A DNA stretch of 64,000 nt, taken from assembly GCF_009857435.1 (NCBI RefSeq), contig NZ_WWCK01000005.1, positions 682,001-746,000 of the forward strand, written 5' to 3'. The position numbers and the translations under genes were made by a program. Below the pieces are notes generated by a model. That model saw only the letters and a list, made by a program, of their open reading frames with translations, was not told the origin of the DNA and did no database searches. This DNA is from Duganella rivi. Its GTDB lineage: Bacteria; Pseudomonadota; Gammaproteobacteria; Burkholderiales; Burkholderiaceae_D. Positions 37,811-48,378 of the stretch are shown piece after piece (within the stretch, counting starts at the first letter, position 1; every line of letters begins with the position of its first letter).

Positions 37811-38281
37811 TTACTCGGCGTCTTCCAGCTTGCGGCGCGCCACCCACTCGTTCATGTCGGCGGCGACGCGCTTGAGCAGTCGCGCGAGATCGCGGCGCTC
37901 GGCGTTGGTCCAATCGGCCATCAACTCGCCGACCAGCTCTTCGCGCATGCGGTCGATGGCGTCGGCCATCTCGCGTCCCAGCTCCGTCACCTCCGCTTCG
38001 CGCACACGCTTGTCGCGCGTGCCGGCACGGCGCACCACCAGACCCAGTTCATCGAGTCGCGCCACCTGCCGGCTGACGGTGGTGTAGTCGCGGCCGACCA
38101 AGTCGGCCAGCTCCACCACGCCGATCGGGCCACGGCGGTCGATGCGCACCAGCAGGGGAAGCAGCGCGCGTTCGAGTGGCATCGCCATCTCGGACATCAG
38201 GGCGACGTCGGGCTCGGGACGGCTCATGAAGCCGATGATGTCGAGCAGCGCGTCATGCAAATCGCGGATATCTTTATTCAT
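37811..38281 (-). CDS. MarR-family transcriptional repressor
   Basis: A 156-residue winged-helix regulator. The DNA-binding region is IGVVELADLVGRDYTTVSRQ VARLDELGLV, followed by the wing RRAGTRDKRVREAEVTELGR typical of MarR proteins. It is divergent from an FAD monooxygenase, the common arrangement in which a ligand of the repressor induces the enzyme. The ATG at 38281-38279 lies only 6 bases from a TATAAT (minus strand, 38293-38288), so its transcript may be leaderless. An operator-like inverted repeat covers that -10 box, suggesting autorepression. A long upstream open extension into the monooxygenase gene is a shadow. Confidence 0.9.
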   Translation of the reverse strand: MNKDIRDLHDALLDIIGFMSRPEPDVALMSEMAMPLERALLPLLVRIDRRGPIGVVELADLVGRDYTTVSRQVARLDELGLVVRRAGTRDKRVREAEVTELGREMADAIDRMREELVGELMADWTNAERRDLARLLKRVAADMNEWVARRKLEDAE

Positions 38282-38299
38282 ATGTGCATTATACACATA
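38281..38299. promoter_or_regulatory. MarR operator candidate 1
   Basis: TATGTGCATTATACACATA: half-sites TATGTG and CACATA are inverted around 7 bases. It overlaps the marR start codon and its -10 hexamer. A near copy lies at 38330-38345. Confidence 0.6.
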
Positions 38300-38303
38300 G
38301 TTA

Positions 38304-38332
38304 TTGACACGGTTTTGAGGCCGGAATAATAT
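38304..38332 (+). promoter_or_regulatory. Sigma-70 promoter of the FAD monooxygenase gene
   Basis: A consensus TTGACA (38304-38309) and TAATAT (38327-38332) are separated by exactly 17 bases. The start codon follows 33 bases after the -10 box, with AAGGAG (38354-38359) in place. Confidence 0.8.
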
Positions 38333-38345
38333 GTGCAAAATACAC
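38330..38345. promoter_or_regulatory. MarR operator candidate 2
   Basis: TATGTGCAAAATACAC repeats operator candidate 1 with two differences in 16 bases. It overlaps the -10 box and likely transcription start of the monooxygenase, so binding would block the promoter. Confidence 0.6.
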
Positions 38346-38365
38346 TCATTTAAAAGGAGCGCAGC

Positions 38366-39823
38366 ATGCACACCGATATCCTGATCTGCGGCGCCGGCGC
38401 GGCCGGTCTTACCCTGGCGTTGGATCTCGCGCGCCGCAATGTCGGCTTTCTGCTGATCGACCAAGTGGCCGAACCGTTCGGCGGCTCGCGCGGCAAAGGC
38501 ATCCAGCCGCGCACGCTGGAGATCTTCGAAGCGCTGGAGGTGGCCGACCGCATGATCGCTGCCGGCGGACGCTATCCGTCGCAGCGCCACTATGCGGCCG
38601 ATGGCAGCTACCACGATGAAGTGTCGGTCGCCGCCCGGGCCGCAACGCCTGCCGAACCATATGGCGAACCGCTGATGCTGCCGCAGCACCTGACCGAAGG
38701 CATTCTGCGTACGCGCCTGGCGGAACTCGGACAGGCGCCGCGCTATGGCCACGCGCTGCTGGGATTTGAACAGGATGGCGAAGGCGTGACGGCGCGCGTC
38801 AGTTCCGCCGAAGGAGAGAGCGTGATCCGCGCCCGCTACCTGATCGGCGCCGATGGCGGCCGCAGCTTCGTGCGCAAAAGCCTGGACATCGGCTTCCCCG
38901 GCGAGTCGCTCGGTGCGCGCGCGGTGGTGGCCGATTTGACGCTCAGTGGCTTATCGCGCGAGGTGTGGCATCGCTGGGGTAAAGGTGCGGAGCAAATTAG
39001 CTTATGCCCTTTGCAGGGGACGGCGCTGTTCCAGTTACAGATGCCGATTCCGCTGGAGGGCGAGTTCGATCTGTCGGATGAAGGGATCACTGCCGCCATC
39101 GCTGCGCGTACGGGGCGCGACGACATCGAGGTACACGCAGTGCATTGGCGCTCCGACTACGCGATGAGCGCGCGGCTAGCAGAGCGCTACCGAGTGGGCC
39201 GCGTATTCCTCGCCGGCGATGCGGCGCATGTGCATCCACCGACTGGCGGGCAGGGTCTGAACACCAGCGTGCAGGATGCATGGAACCTTGGATGGAAACT
39301 GGCAGCCGTGCTGCGCGGCGCCGACGAAGCGCTGCTCGACACCTATGAAGAAGAACGCCGCGAGACCGCCGCCGAGATGCTGGGTATGTCCACCCGCCTG
39401 CTCGACGCGGCACGCGAACGCGGCGATTTGCGGCGTGGGCGAGAACAGCAGCAGCTGGACTTGGGGTATCCGCGTTCATCGCTGTCGCGCGGCGAACGCG
39501 CCGGCTTCCGTGCGCCGGATGCGCCGCTGCTAGGGGCTGGCGGCCAGCCGCGCCGATTGTTTTCGCTATTGAATACCGGGGATTGGATAATGCTGCGCTA
39601 TGAAGCGAGCGGTGAGGCGACGATCGCTCCACGCCGAGGCCTACGCATCATCAACATCGGCGAGCATGCCGAACTGCGCGACCAGGGGCATCACTTGCGA
39701 GACGCCTACGCCCTCCAACCCGGCAACATCGCGCTGCTCCGCCCCGACGGCTACCTCGCCGCCCTCACCCACGACGAGCACAGCCCCGCGCTGGCGACAT
39801 ATATTAGTAGATTAGTGCGTTAG
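38366..39823 (+). CDS. FAD-dependent aromatic-type monooxygenase
   Basis: A 485-residue group A flavoprotein monooxygenase. The FAD loop is DILICGAGAAGLTLALDLAR (GxGxxG near 9-14), the middle motif YLIGADGGRSFVRKSL and the second FAD motif GRVFLAGDAAHVHPPTGGQG with Asp285. The C-terminal thioredoxin-like region resembles phenol hydroxylase and rifampicin-monooxygenase-type enzymes. It should use NAD(P)H and O2 to hydroxylate an aromatic compound or drug; the substrate is unknown. Divergent from a MarR repressor, with a consensus promoter and two operator-like sites between them. Followed by a palindromic repeat and a terminator in the convergent gap with nrdB. Confidence 0.92.
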   Translation: MHTDILICGAGAAGLTLALDLARRNVGFLLIDQVAEPFGGSRGKGIQPRTLEIFEALEVADRMIAAGGRYPSQRHYAADGSYHDEVSVAARAATPAEPYGEPLMLPQHLTEGILRTRLAELGQAPRYGHALLGFEQDGEGVTARVSSAEGESVIRARYLIGADGGRSFVRKSLDIGFPGESLGARAVVADLTLSGLSREVWHRWGKGAEQISLCPLQGTALFQLQMPIPLEGEFDLSDEGITAAIAARTGRDDIEVHAVHWRSDYAMSARLAERYRVGRVFLAGDAAHVHPPTGGQGLNTSVQDAWNLGWKLAAVLRGADEALLDTYEEERRETAAEMLGMSTRLLDAARERGDLRRGREQQQLDLGYPRSSLSRGERAGFRAPDAPLLGAGGQPRRLFSLLNTGDWIMLRYEASGEATIAPRRGLRIINIGEHAELRDQGHHLRDAYALQPGNIALLRPDGYLAALTHDEHSPALATYISRLVR

Positions 39824-39887
39824 CCTTCTTAAGCCAATTGCTTCTGGGTTGACGGTGCTTGGATTTGAAAGCATGCGGCACTCCCCC

Positions 39888-39938
39888 AACCCGCACACCG
39901 CTACGGCCAGGGTCTGACCCCGTACGGGGTCAGACCCT
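39888..39938 (+). repeat. Palindromic intergenic repeat, copy C
   Basis: AACCCGCACACCGCTACGGCC leads into a perfect 30-bp palindrome at 39909-39938 (AGGGTCTGACCCCGT with ACGGGGTCAGACCCT). The first 34 bases match copy A (3563-3598, reversed) with about 3 differences; the palindrome core matches copy B. Lies between convergent genes. Confidence 0.85.
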
Positions 39939-39985
39939 TTCGCTTGGGGTGCTAACAGCTGCGGTTAACCCAAACCCAAAAAAAC

Positions 39986-40010
39986 AAAAGCCTCGCAGTG
40001 CGAGGCTTTT
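39986..40010. terminator. Bidirectional intrinsic terminator between the monooxygenase gene and nrdB
   Basis: AAAAGCCTCGC (39986-39996) pairs perfectly with GCGAGGCTTTT (40000-40010) around a 3-base loop, 22 bases from the nrdB stop. Confidence 0.9.
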
Positions 40011-40032
40011 TGCTGGGTGCAGCGAACGGAGA

Positions 40033-41145
40033 TTAATCCCAGTTCAGCGCGCCGCCGGTCTGGTATTCGATCACGCGGGTCTCGAAGAAGTTACGTTCTT
40101 TCTTCAAGTCGATCATTTCGCTCATCCATGGGAATGGATTCTCTTCCTGATCGAACAGCGCCTCCAGGCCGATCTGGGTGGCACGGCGGTTGGCGATGAA
40201 GCGCAGGTAGCCTTTGAACATGGTGGCGTTCAGGCCCAGCACGCCGCGTGGCATGGTGTCTTCGGCGTAGGCGTACTCCAGTTCCACCGCTTTCAGGAAC
40301 AGCTGCTTGATCTCTTCCTTGAAGGCCGGGGTCCACAGCAGCGGGTTTTCCATCTTGATGGTGTTGATCAAGTCGATGCCGAAGTTGCAGTGCATCGATT
40401 CGTCACGCAGGATGTACTGGTATTGCTCGGCGGCGCCCATCATCTTGTTCTGGCGGCCCAGCGCCAGGATCTGGGTGAAGCCGACGTAGAAGAACAGGCC
40501 TTCCATCAGGCAGGCGAACACGATCAGCGATTTCAGCAGCTTCTGATCCTGCTCCACGGTGCCGGTGGTGAACGACGGGTCGGTCAGGGTGTTGATGAAC
40601 GGGATCAGGAACTCGTCCTTGTCACGGATCGATTTGATCTCGTTGTAGGCGTTGAAGATCTCTTGCTCGTCCAGGCCCAGCGATTCGACGATGTACTGGT
40701 AGGCGTGGGTGTGGATCGCTTCTTCAAACGCCTGGCGCAGCAGGTACTGGCGGCACTCAGGCGCGGTGATGTGGCGGTAGGTGCCCAGCACGATGTTGTT
40801 GGCAGCCAGCGAGTCGGCAGTCACGAAGAAGCCGAGGTTGCGCTTGACCAGACGGCGCTCGTCTTCGGTCAGGCCGTTCGGGTTCTTCCACAGCTCGATG
40901 TCGCGCTGCATGTTCACTTCTTGCGGCATCCAGTGGTTGGCGCAGCCAGCCAGGTATTTGTCCCATGCCCACTTGTACTTGAACGGCACCAGCTGGTTCA
41001 CGTCGGTTTTGCCGTTGATGATGCGCTTGTCGTCTGCGTTCACGCGCAGCGCGACTTGTTCAGCGCTGCCCTCGGAGGTGGCCAGCGCGGCTTGATTGAC
41101 TGCTTGTTTGGCCGATGCGGCCTCGTCGTCCCAGGACAGCGACAT
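40033..41145 (-). CDS. nrdB: Class Ia ribonucleotide reductase beta subunit
   Basis: A 370-residue R2 subunit that houses the di-iron site and tyrosyl radical for deoxyribonucleotide synthesis. Ligand-bearing motifs are [20 protein letters not shown] (Glu and His, with the radical Tyr candidate in HAY), [12 protein letters not shown] (Glu) and [17 protein letters not shown] (Glu and His). The C-terminus ends [11 protein letters not shown], the tail that docks on NrdA. It follows nrdA after 71 bases containing a perfect hairpin and ends at a bidirectional terminator. Confidence 0.97.
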   Translation of the reverse strand: MSLSWDDEAASAKQAVNQAALATSEGSAEQVALRVNADDKRIINGKTDVNQLVPFKYKWAWDKYLAGCANHWMPQEVNMQRDIELWKNPNGLTEDERRLVKRNLGFFVTADSLAANNIVLGTYRHITAPECRQYLLRQAFEEAIHTHAYQYIVESLGLDEQEIFNAYNEIKSIRDKDEFLIPFINTLTDPSFTTGTVEQDQKLLKSLIVFACLMEGLFFYVGFTQILALGRQNKMMGAAEQYQYILRDESMHCNFGIDLINTIKMENPLLWTPAFKEEIKQLFLKAVELEYAYAEDTMPRGVLGLNATMFKGYLRFIANRRATQIGLEALFDQEENPFPWMSEMIDLKKERNFFETRVIEYQTGGALNWD

Positions 41146-41175
41146 AATAATGAGTTCCTTCTATATATGGGTATT

Positions 41176-41204
41176 GTGCGCCGTCCCTGCTCAGGACGGC
41201 GCAC
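41176..41204. other. Perfect hairpin between nrdA and nrdB
   Basis: GTGCGCCGTCC (41176-41186) pairs without mismatch with GGACGGCGCAC (41194-41204) around 7 bases. No U-run follows on the minus strand, so a role in mRNA stability, processing or partial attenuation setting the NrdA:NrdB ratio is more likely than full termination. Confidence 0.65.
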
Positions 41205-41216
41205 GCTTCTATTGTA

Positions 41217-44135
41217 TTACTGGCAGGCTTCGCATTCCTCGAAACCGTCGTCGCCTGGACGCAGGTAGCAGGCGGCGCCGTCTTCCTCAGCCGCAGCGAC
41301 TGGCGCCGGGGCAGCTGGCGCAGCGTTGGCCGCAGCCAGGCCGCCGTCCACCGGCACGGCGTTCAGGGCGCCGGTCTTGGTGGTGGATTTCTCCATGTGG
41401 GTGGCAGCGATGGTACGCAGGTAGTAGGTGGTTTTCAGGCCACGCAGCCATGCCAGCTTGTAGGTTTCGTCCAGTTTCTTGCCCGAGGCGCCGGCCATGT
41501 AGATGTTCAGCGACTGTGCCTGGTCGATCCATTTCTGGCGGCGCGAGGCGGCTTCCACCAGCCAGCTTGGCGACACTTCGAATGCGGTTGCATAAATGTC
41601 ACGCAGATCTTGCGGGATGCGGTCGATCTTGGCCAGCGAGCCGTCGAAGTATTTCAGGTCGGCGATCATCACCTCGTCCCACAGGTCGCGTGCTTTCAGG
41701 TCACGCACCAGGTAGGAGTTGATCTCGGTGAATTCGCCCGACAGGTTGGACTTCACGTACAGGTTCTGGAAGGTCGGTTCGATGCAAGCCGACACGCCGA
41801 TGATGTTCGAAATGGTCGCGGTCGGAGCGATCGCCACGCAGTTCGAGTTACGCATGCCGAACTTGGCGATGCGCTCGCGCACCGGCGTCCAGTCCATGGC
41901 CGACGACAGGTCTTGCTCCAGGTAGCCGCCGCGCTCTTCGGCCAGCAGCTTGATCGAGTCCTGTGGCAGGATGCCGCGATCCCACAGCGAACCTTTGTAC
42001 GAAGCGTAGTGGCCGCGTTCTTCGGCCAGTTCGGTCGACGCCAGGTAGGCGTAGTAGCAGACAGCTTCCATCGAGGTGTCGGCAAACTGCACCGATTCCA
42101 TCGACGAGAACGGCACGCGCATCATGTGCAGGCAGTCCTGGAAGCCCATCACGCCCAGGCCGACCGGACGGTGACGCATATTGGCGTTACGCGCTTTTTC
42201 AACCGCGTAGTAGTTAATGTCGATCACGTTGTCCAGCATGCGCATCGCGGTGCGGATGGTTTTTTGCAGCTTGACGTGATCCAGCTTGCCTTCTTTCATG
42301 TGGGCCGGCAGATTGACCGAACCCAGGTTGCAGACAGCGATTTCGTCCGGGCCGGTGTTCAGGGTGATCTCGGTGCACAGGTTCGAGCTGTGAACCATGC
42401 CCACGTGCTGCTGCGGCGAACGGATGTTGCATGGGTCTTTGAAGGTGATCCATGGGTGGCCGGTTTCGAACAGCATCGACAGCATTTTGCGCCACAGATC
42501 CAGTGCCTGGATTTTCTTGAACACGCGGATTTCGCCGGCGGCGGCTTTGGCTTCGTAAGCGACGTAGGCTTTTTCGAAGGCTTTACCGACCAGATCGTGC
42601 AGGTCAGGCGTATCCGATGGCGAGAACAGCGTCCACTCGCCTTTTTCCATCACGCGCTTCATGAACAGGTCTGGAATCCAGTTGGCGGTGTTCATGTCGT
42701 GGGTGCGGCGGCGGTCGTCGCCGGTGTTCTTGCGCAGGTCGAGGAATTCCTCGATGTCCATGTGCCAGGTTTCCAGGTAGGCGCAGACTGCGCCCTTGCG
42801 CTTGCCGCCCTGATTGACTGCAACGGCGGTGTCGTTCACCACTTTCAGGAACGGCACCACGCCTTGCGATTTGCCGTTGGTGCCCTTGATGTGGGCGCCC
42901 AGCGCACGGACTGGCGTCCAGTCGTTGCCCAGACCACCGGCGAATTTCGCCAGCAGGGCGTTTTCCTTGATGGCGTCGTAGATGCCTTCCAGGTCGTCCG
43001 ACACGGTGGTCAGGTAGCACGACGACAGCTGCGAGCGCAGGGTGCCCGAGTTGAACAGGGTCGGGGTCGACGACATGAAGTCGAAGGTCGACAGCAGGTT
43101 GTAGAACTCGATGGCGCGCGCTTCGCGGTCGCTTTCGTTCAGGGCCAGGCCCATGGCGACGCGCATGTAGAACGCCTGCGGCATTTCGATGCGCACGTCA
43201 CGCACGTGCAGGAAGTAGCGGTCGTACAGGGTTTGCAGGCCGATGTAGCCGAATTGCAGATCGCGGTCGGCAACGATGGCTTTCGCCAGGCGGGCCAGGT
43301 CGAACTCGCCCAGTTTGGTGTCCAGCAGTTCGGCCGCGATACCTTTGGCGATGTACTGCGGGAAGTAGGTCACGTATTCGGCAGCGGCGGCGCCTTGGGC
43401 GACTTCCTTGCCGAACACTTCTTTACGGATGGTGTGCAGCAGGATGCGGGCGGTCACTTGCGAGTAAGCCGGATCCTTTTCCATCAGCGCGCGGGCAGCC
43501 AGGATGGCCGATTTGTGCAGTTCTTCGACCGGTACGCCGTCGTACAGGTTTTTCAGGGTTTCAGCGACGATGGCGTCGGCATCCACGTGTTTTTCCAGGC
43601 CGATGCAGGCAGCGCCGATCAGGCCCGTCACGCGCGACAGTTCCAGCGGCTTGCGCTCGCCGTTTTCCAGCACGCTGATTTGCGGTGCGTTGACAGCAGC
43701 GGCGGCGCCCTGGGCTTCCTTGGCGGCGCGGCGTTCTTCCATGTGCTTGGCGCGGTACAGGACGTAAGCGCGAGCGACGTCGTGTTCGCCCGAGCGCATC
43801 AGCGCCAGTTCAACCTGGTCTTGCACGTCTTCGATGTGGAAAGTGCCGCCCGATGGCTGACGGCGCACCAGCGCGGTCACCACGCTGCCGGTCAGCTGTT
43901 CGACCAGTTCGCGGATGCGGGCCGAAGCCGCGCCTTGACCGCCATTCACGGCCAGGAAGGCCTTGGTCATGGCGACTGCAATTTTCGACGGTTCAAACGC
44001 GACAACCGCGCCGTTGCGGCGGATGATGCGATAGTCACCGAGGTCGCTCGCTGCCGTTGCCGGGCTGCTGGCGGTACTCGCAGCCACTGCTGGTACCAGT
44101 GCTGGATTGATGGTGATGTCTTGAGTAGATTGCAT
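41217..44135 (-). CDS. nrdA: Class Ia ribonucleotide reductase alpha subunit with two ATP-cone-like domains
   Basis: A 972-residue R1 subunit, about 200 residues longer than the E. coli enzyme. The extra N-terminus holds an ATP-cone (YRIIRRNGAVVAFEPSKIAV, about 33-125) and a second cone-like segment (ISVLENGERKPLELSRVTGL and following). The catalytic barrel includes FNSGTLRSQLSSCYLTTVSD, GLGNDWTPVRALGA, SNLCTEITLNTG (active-site Cys-x-Glu) and MRNSNCVAIAPTATISNIIG. The C-terminal redox pair is in FEECEACQ. The ATG at 44135 has GGAG upstream. A pair of NrdR-like boxes lies about 75-120 bases upstream. Confidence 0.97.
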   Translation of the reverse strand: MQSTQDITINPALVPAVAASTASSPATAASDLGDYRIIRRNGAVVAFEPSKIAVAMTKAFLAVNGGQGAASARIRELVEQLTGSVVTALVRRQPSGGTFHIEDVQDQVELALMRSGEHDVARAYVLYRAKHMEERRAAKEAQGAAAAVNAPQISVLENGERKPLELSRVTGLIGAACIGLEKHVDADAIVAETLKNLYDGVPVEELHKSAILAARALMEKDPAYSQVTARILLHTIRKEVFGKEVAQGAAAAEYVTYFPQYIAKGIAAELLDTKLGEFDLARLAKAIVADRDLQFGYIGLQTLYDRYFLHVRDVRIEMPQAFYMRVAMGLALNESDREARAIEFYNLLSTFDFMSSTPTLFNSGTLRSQLSSCYLTTVSDDLEGIYDAIKENALLAKFAGGLGNDWTPVRALGAHIKGTNGKSQGVVPFLKVVNDTAVAVNQGGKRKGAVCAYLETWHMDIEEFLDLRKNTGDDRRRTHDMNTANWIPDLFMKRVMEKGEWTLFSPSDTPDLHDLVGKAFEKAYVAYEAKAAAGEIRVFKKIQALDLWRKMLSMLFETGHPWITFKDPCNIRSPQQHVGMVHSSNLCTEITLNTGPDEIAVCNLGSVNLPAHMKEGKLDHVKLQKTIRTAMRMLDNVIDINYYAVEKARNANMRHRPVGLGVMGFQDCLHMMRVPFSSMESVQFADTSMEAVCYYAYLASTELAEERGHYASYKGSLWDRGILPQDSIKLLAEERGGYLEQDLSSAMDWTPVRERIAKFGMRNSNCVAIAPTATISNIIGVSACIEPTFQNLYVKSNLSGEFTEINSYLVRDLKARDLWDEVMIADLKYFDGSLAKIDRIPQDLRDIYATAFEVSPSWLVEAASRRQKWIDQAQSLNIYMAGASGKKLDETYKLAWLRGLKTTYYLRTIAATHMEKSTTKTGALNAVPVDGGLAAANAAPAAPAPVAAAEEDGAACYLRPGDDGFEECEACQ

Positions 44136-44210
44136 TTAAGCTCCCCGGTTACAACGCGCAGTCGTTGCTGCCCGCATATGTTTGTTTAACAATAATTAGT
44201 GTCACGGCAA

Positions 44211-44257
44211 CCACTATATCTAGTGCCTGATCAAACACGATCCACTGATTGTAGTAG
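44211..44257 (-). promoter_or_regulatory. NrdR-box pair upstream of nrdA
   Basis: Box 1, CCACTATATCTAGTGC (44211-44226), closely matches the NrdR consensus acaCwAtATaTwGtgt. Box 2, CCACTGATTGTAGTAG (44242-44257), is a weaker match. The boxes begin exactly 31 bases apart, the usual three-helical-turn spacing. NrdR with bound dATP/ATP should repress the operon. Confidence 0.75.
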
Positions 44258-44306
44258 CCGCCATTTTCCCGTGCAAGGGGAAATTTTGTCGTTTACGGCA
44301 ATTTTT

Positions 44307-44929
44307 CTATTGACTTTGCGAAAGCCCAATGACGACGCGTAGTCCCGCGATAGCGCTCACTAACGCCGACTCATGCACTGCCTTTTCCTTGAGCAGTTTT
44401 TGATAATATTCCCAATCAAACAACGGCCCCGGATCGGTTTTCCGGCCCGGCGCGATGTGCTCATGGCCCTGCACATCGGTCAACGGATAGTGTGCCAGCA
44501 GCGCCAAAGTCAGTTCGGCCAGCGCCGCGTACTGGGTCGCCTCGAACGGCACGAAGTCGCTGCCTTCCAGCTCCACGCCGATAGCAAAATCATTACATTT
44601 CTCGCGCCCGCAAAAGGCCGACACGCCGGCATGCCAGGCGCGATCGTTAGCAGAAACGTATTGAATGACGCTGCCGTCCCGGCGGATAAAAAAGTGGCTG
44701 GAAACCTTCAGGCCACGCAGGTCGGCGAACGAGGGGTCAGCATTATAGTCGATCCGGCCGGTGAACAGGTCGGACACGTGCGGCCCGCCAAACTGCCCAG
44801 CGGGCAGCGAGATGTTGTGCACTACCAGCAGGGTGATGTCATCGGGCGCTGGGCCGGGACGGGCATCGAAGTACGGGCTGTCGTAGCGCGCTGCCAGCGG
44901 CAGCCAGCCGTCAAAAGAACTCACCGGGT

Positions 44930-44933
<4 letters not shown>
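44307..44933 (-). CDS. ampD: 1,6-anhydro-N-acetylmuramyl-L-alanine amidase, GTG start
   Basis: A 208-residue cytoplasmic zinc amidase of muropeptide recycling that removes the peptide from anhydro-MurNAc. Zinc ligands and catalytic residues fit AmpD: His39 (LLVVHNISLP), His157, Lys165 and Asp167 in GHEHIAPGRKTDPGPLFDW; DFAIGVELEGSDFVPF is the Glu-bearing strand. The start is GTG at 44933, overlapping the pilR stop as GTGA; a longer frame to 45167 runs through pilR and lacks homology. A roughly 20-residue C-terminal extension is extra. Confidence 0.94.
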
Positions 44934-46365
<1,432 letters not shown>

Positions 46366-46366
<1 letters not shown>

Positions 46367-48063
46367 TAAACAGCCTTTCCTTGCTTCTGCCCGGGCGAGG
46401 CAAAGGTGATTACAAAGCGCCCGCTTAACGCCGGGCCGCCGTCGGCGCTGTCCTTGTTATCAAAACGGTACTCATAGTCCAGCCGCGCTTCGTTATTCAA
46501 GCACAATTCCCGCGCGAGATATAGTCCCAGTCCCGTGCCTTTGCTCGATGTGGTGTAAAACGGTTCAAACAAGTGGGCCCGCACTTCCGGTGAAATGCCG
46601 GGGCCATCGTCCTGCACGTGCAGTTCCAGCCGCTGGGCCTTGTCGCGCACCACGTCGAGGCGGATTGAATCGGGCCCGCCGCTGGCGTAGCGCACCGCGT
46701 TGTTTAACAGGTTGAGCACCACTTCGCGCATGTGCAGCGCATCGAAGCGCACGTGCGTGCCCGCCTCCACCGCCAGTCCGACGATTTCCGGTGCGAGGCT
46801 GTGGGTGTCGATGAATTCCGCGCGCAGCTCGGACAGGAAGCTGTCCAGCGCCAGCGGCTCGCTATGCGCCTGCGCCTTGCGCGACAGCTGCAGGATGTCC
46901 TCCACCATGCGGTTCACGCGCGCCACGTTGTCGCCGACGATTTTCAGCAAGCGCTGGTGCACCGGATCGGTGATGTCCTCGCCCAGCAGCGCGGTGGCGT
47001 GGCCGATGGCCGACAGCGGATTGCGCACCTCGTGGGCGATGCTGGCGGTCAGGCGGCCCATCGACGCCAGCTTCAGTTGCTGCGCCTGATTTTCAATGCC
47101 GGTGACGTCCTGCAAAAAGATCACGCTGCGCTCCGCGCCCAGGCCGTGGGTGTCGGCGGCGGCAAAGCGCACTTTCAAATGCGCGGCCAGGTCGCGGCGG
47201 GCGCTCCACGCGGCGGTCGTGCCTTCCAGCGCGGCGTCGTTGAACGGCTTGATGGTGAGGAAGGCGGTGGAGCGCGTGGCGTCCTCGCGCCATTCGTGAT
47301 ATGCCTGCGCCAAGGGCGCCAGCGCCACGGCGGCCGACAGTTTGAACTTCAGCTCCGGCCCGACGAGGCCCAGCATCTGCTGCGCCGCCGGGTTCCCGGC
47401 AAACACCTGCCCTTCCGGGTCAACCACCAGGATGCCGTCGCCGATGTTGGCCATCACCAGCCGGTTCACCGCTTGCTGCACATTGATTTCGACCCCGCGC
47501 TTGATCGCCAGCTCCTCCTGCCCGATCAATTTGGCGGCCATGCGGTTCACCACCAGCACGGCGGCCAGGAAGGCGGCGCCGTACAAGCCGGCCTGCATCA
47601 CGTCGCGGTCGCTGTCGGTAATGAAGATCTGCCAGGTGGTGTCGCCTAATAAGAACAGCGCCACCAGCGAGGCGCAGAACAGGGAAATGATCAGCGGCGC
47701 CAGAATCGCCAGGCCGGCCAGCGGGAACAGGTAGAGAATCGCCAGGCCGCTGCGCATGCCGCCGCCGGCCAGGTACAGCAAGGAGATGAAGGCCAGGTCG
47801 CAGGCGATCTGCGACAGCAGTTGCAGCACGAAGCGGCGCTGCACGTACACCGCCGACAGCGCGAAGCCGATCGCCAGCCCGAGATACGCCAGGCAGATTT
47901 GCAGGTACAGGTACTGGCCCGAGGCGCGCAGGCCGCGGTTATCGAAACTCAGATAAACCAGCAGCACCAGCGCGATCACCACGCGGGTGGCGTTCAGCGT
48001 TTGCAGCGAGCGCCAGAAGGTAGCGCGCGATTCGGCCGAAAGGGCTTGCAGGCGCGCGATCAC
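46366..48063 (-). CDS. pilS: Sensor histidine kinase PilS, GTG start
   Basis: A 565-residue membrane kinase. About six N-terminal membrane helices (roughly 25-190) are followed by a cytoplasmic PAS-like region. The dimerisation helix carries phospho-His344 in ASIAHEVRNPLSAIGHA; the ATPase has LNLLNNAVRYAS (N box), VQDDGPGISPE (G1) and FYTTSSKGTGLGLYLAR (F/G2). The start codon is GTG at 48063. Partner of PilR, encoded directly downstream with a one-base overlap. Confidence 0.94.
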
Positions 48064-48075
48064 GGTCGCGGGGAG

Positions 48076-48378
48076 TTATGCGGACGGCAGCGCCGCATGG
48101 GCCGCGCTGCAATAGTCACGGCCATTGGCCTGCACCGTTTCCGAGGCAGGATAGAACACGCCGCAGTGCGCGCATTGCAGCATCACCTCGGCGTCGTTGG
48201 CCGCTTGGGCGGCGGCGCGCGCCTTGTAGGTTTGCTGCTGCGCCGCTTGCGGCGGCTGTTGCGCCGCTTGCTGCTGGCGGAACTGATCCTGATAGCGCTT
48301 TTGCGCCTGCCGGATCTTGGAGCGGATCGCGAAGATCACCAGGAAGATCAGCGCCAGCCACATTAATAACTTCGTCAT
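48076..48378 (-). CDS. PP0621-type small membrane-anchored protein
   Basis: A 100-residue protein. One N-terminal membrane helix (about 4-20, MTKLLMWLALIFLVIFAI) is followed by a Gln/Ala-rich charged stretch (about 25-60) and a C-terminal region with a possible metal site, LQCAHCGVFYPASETV and YCSAAH. PP0621-family proteins of unknown function sit next to pilS in many betaproteobacteria. The ATG at 48378 overlaps the YpjD stop (ATGA); an in-frame TTG at 48384 is less likely. Confidence 0.88.
   Translation of the reverse strand: MTKLLMWLALIFLVIFAIRSKIRQAQKRYQDQFRQQQAAQQPPQAAQQQTYKARAAAQAANDAEVMLQCAHCGVFYPASETVQANGRDYCSAAHAALPSA

Noticed and set aside
41397..44189. Very long open frame (about 930 codons) on the plus strand opposite nrdA
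   Set aside because: Antisense shadow of a GC-rich gene; composition is His/Arg/Gln-rich with no family resemblance, while nrdA on the other strand is unmistakable.
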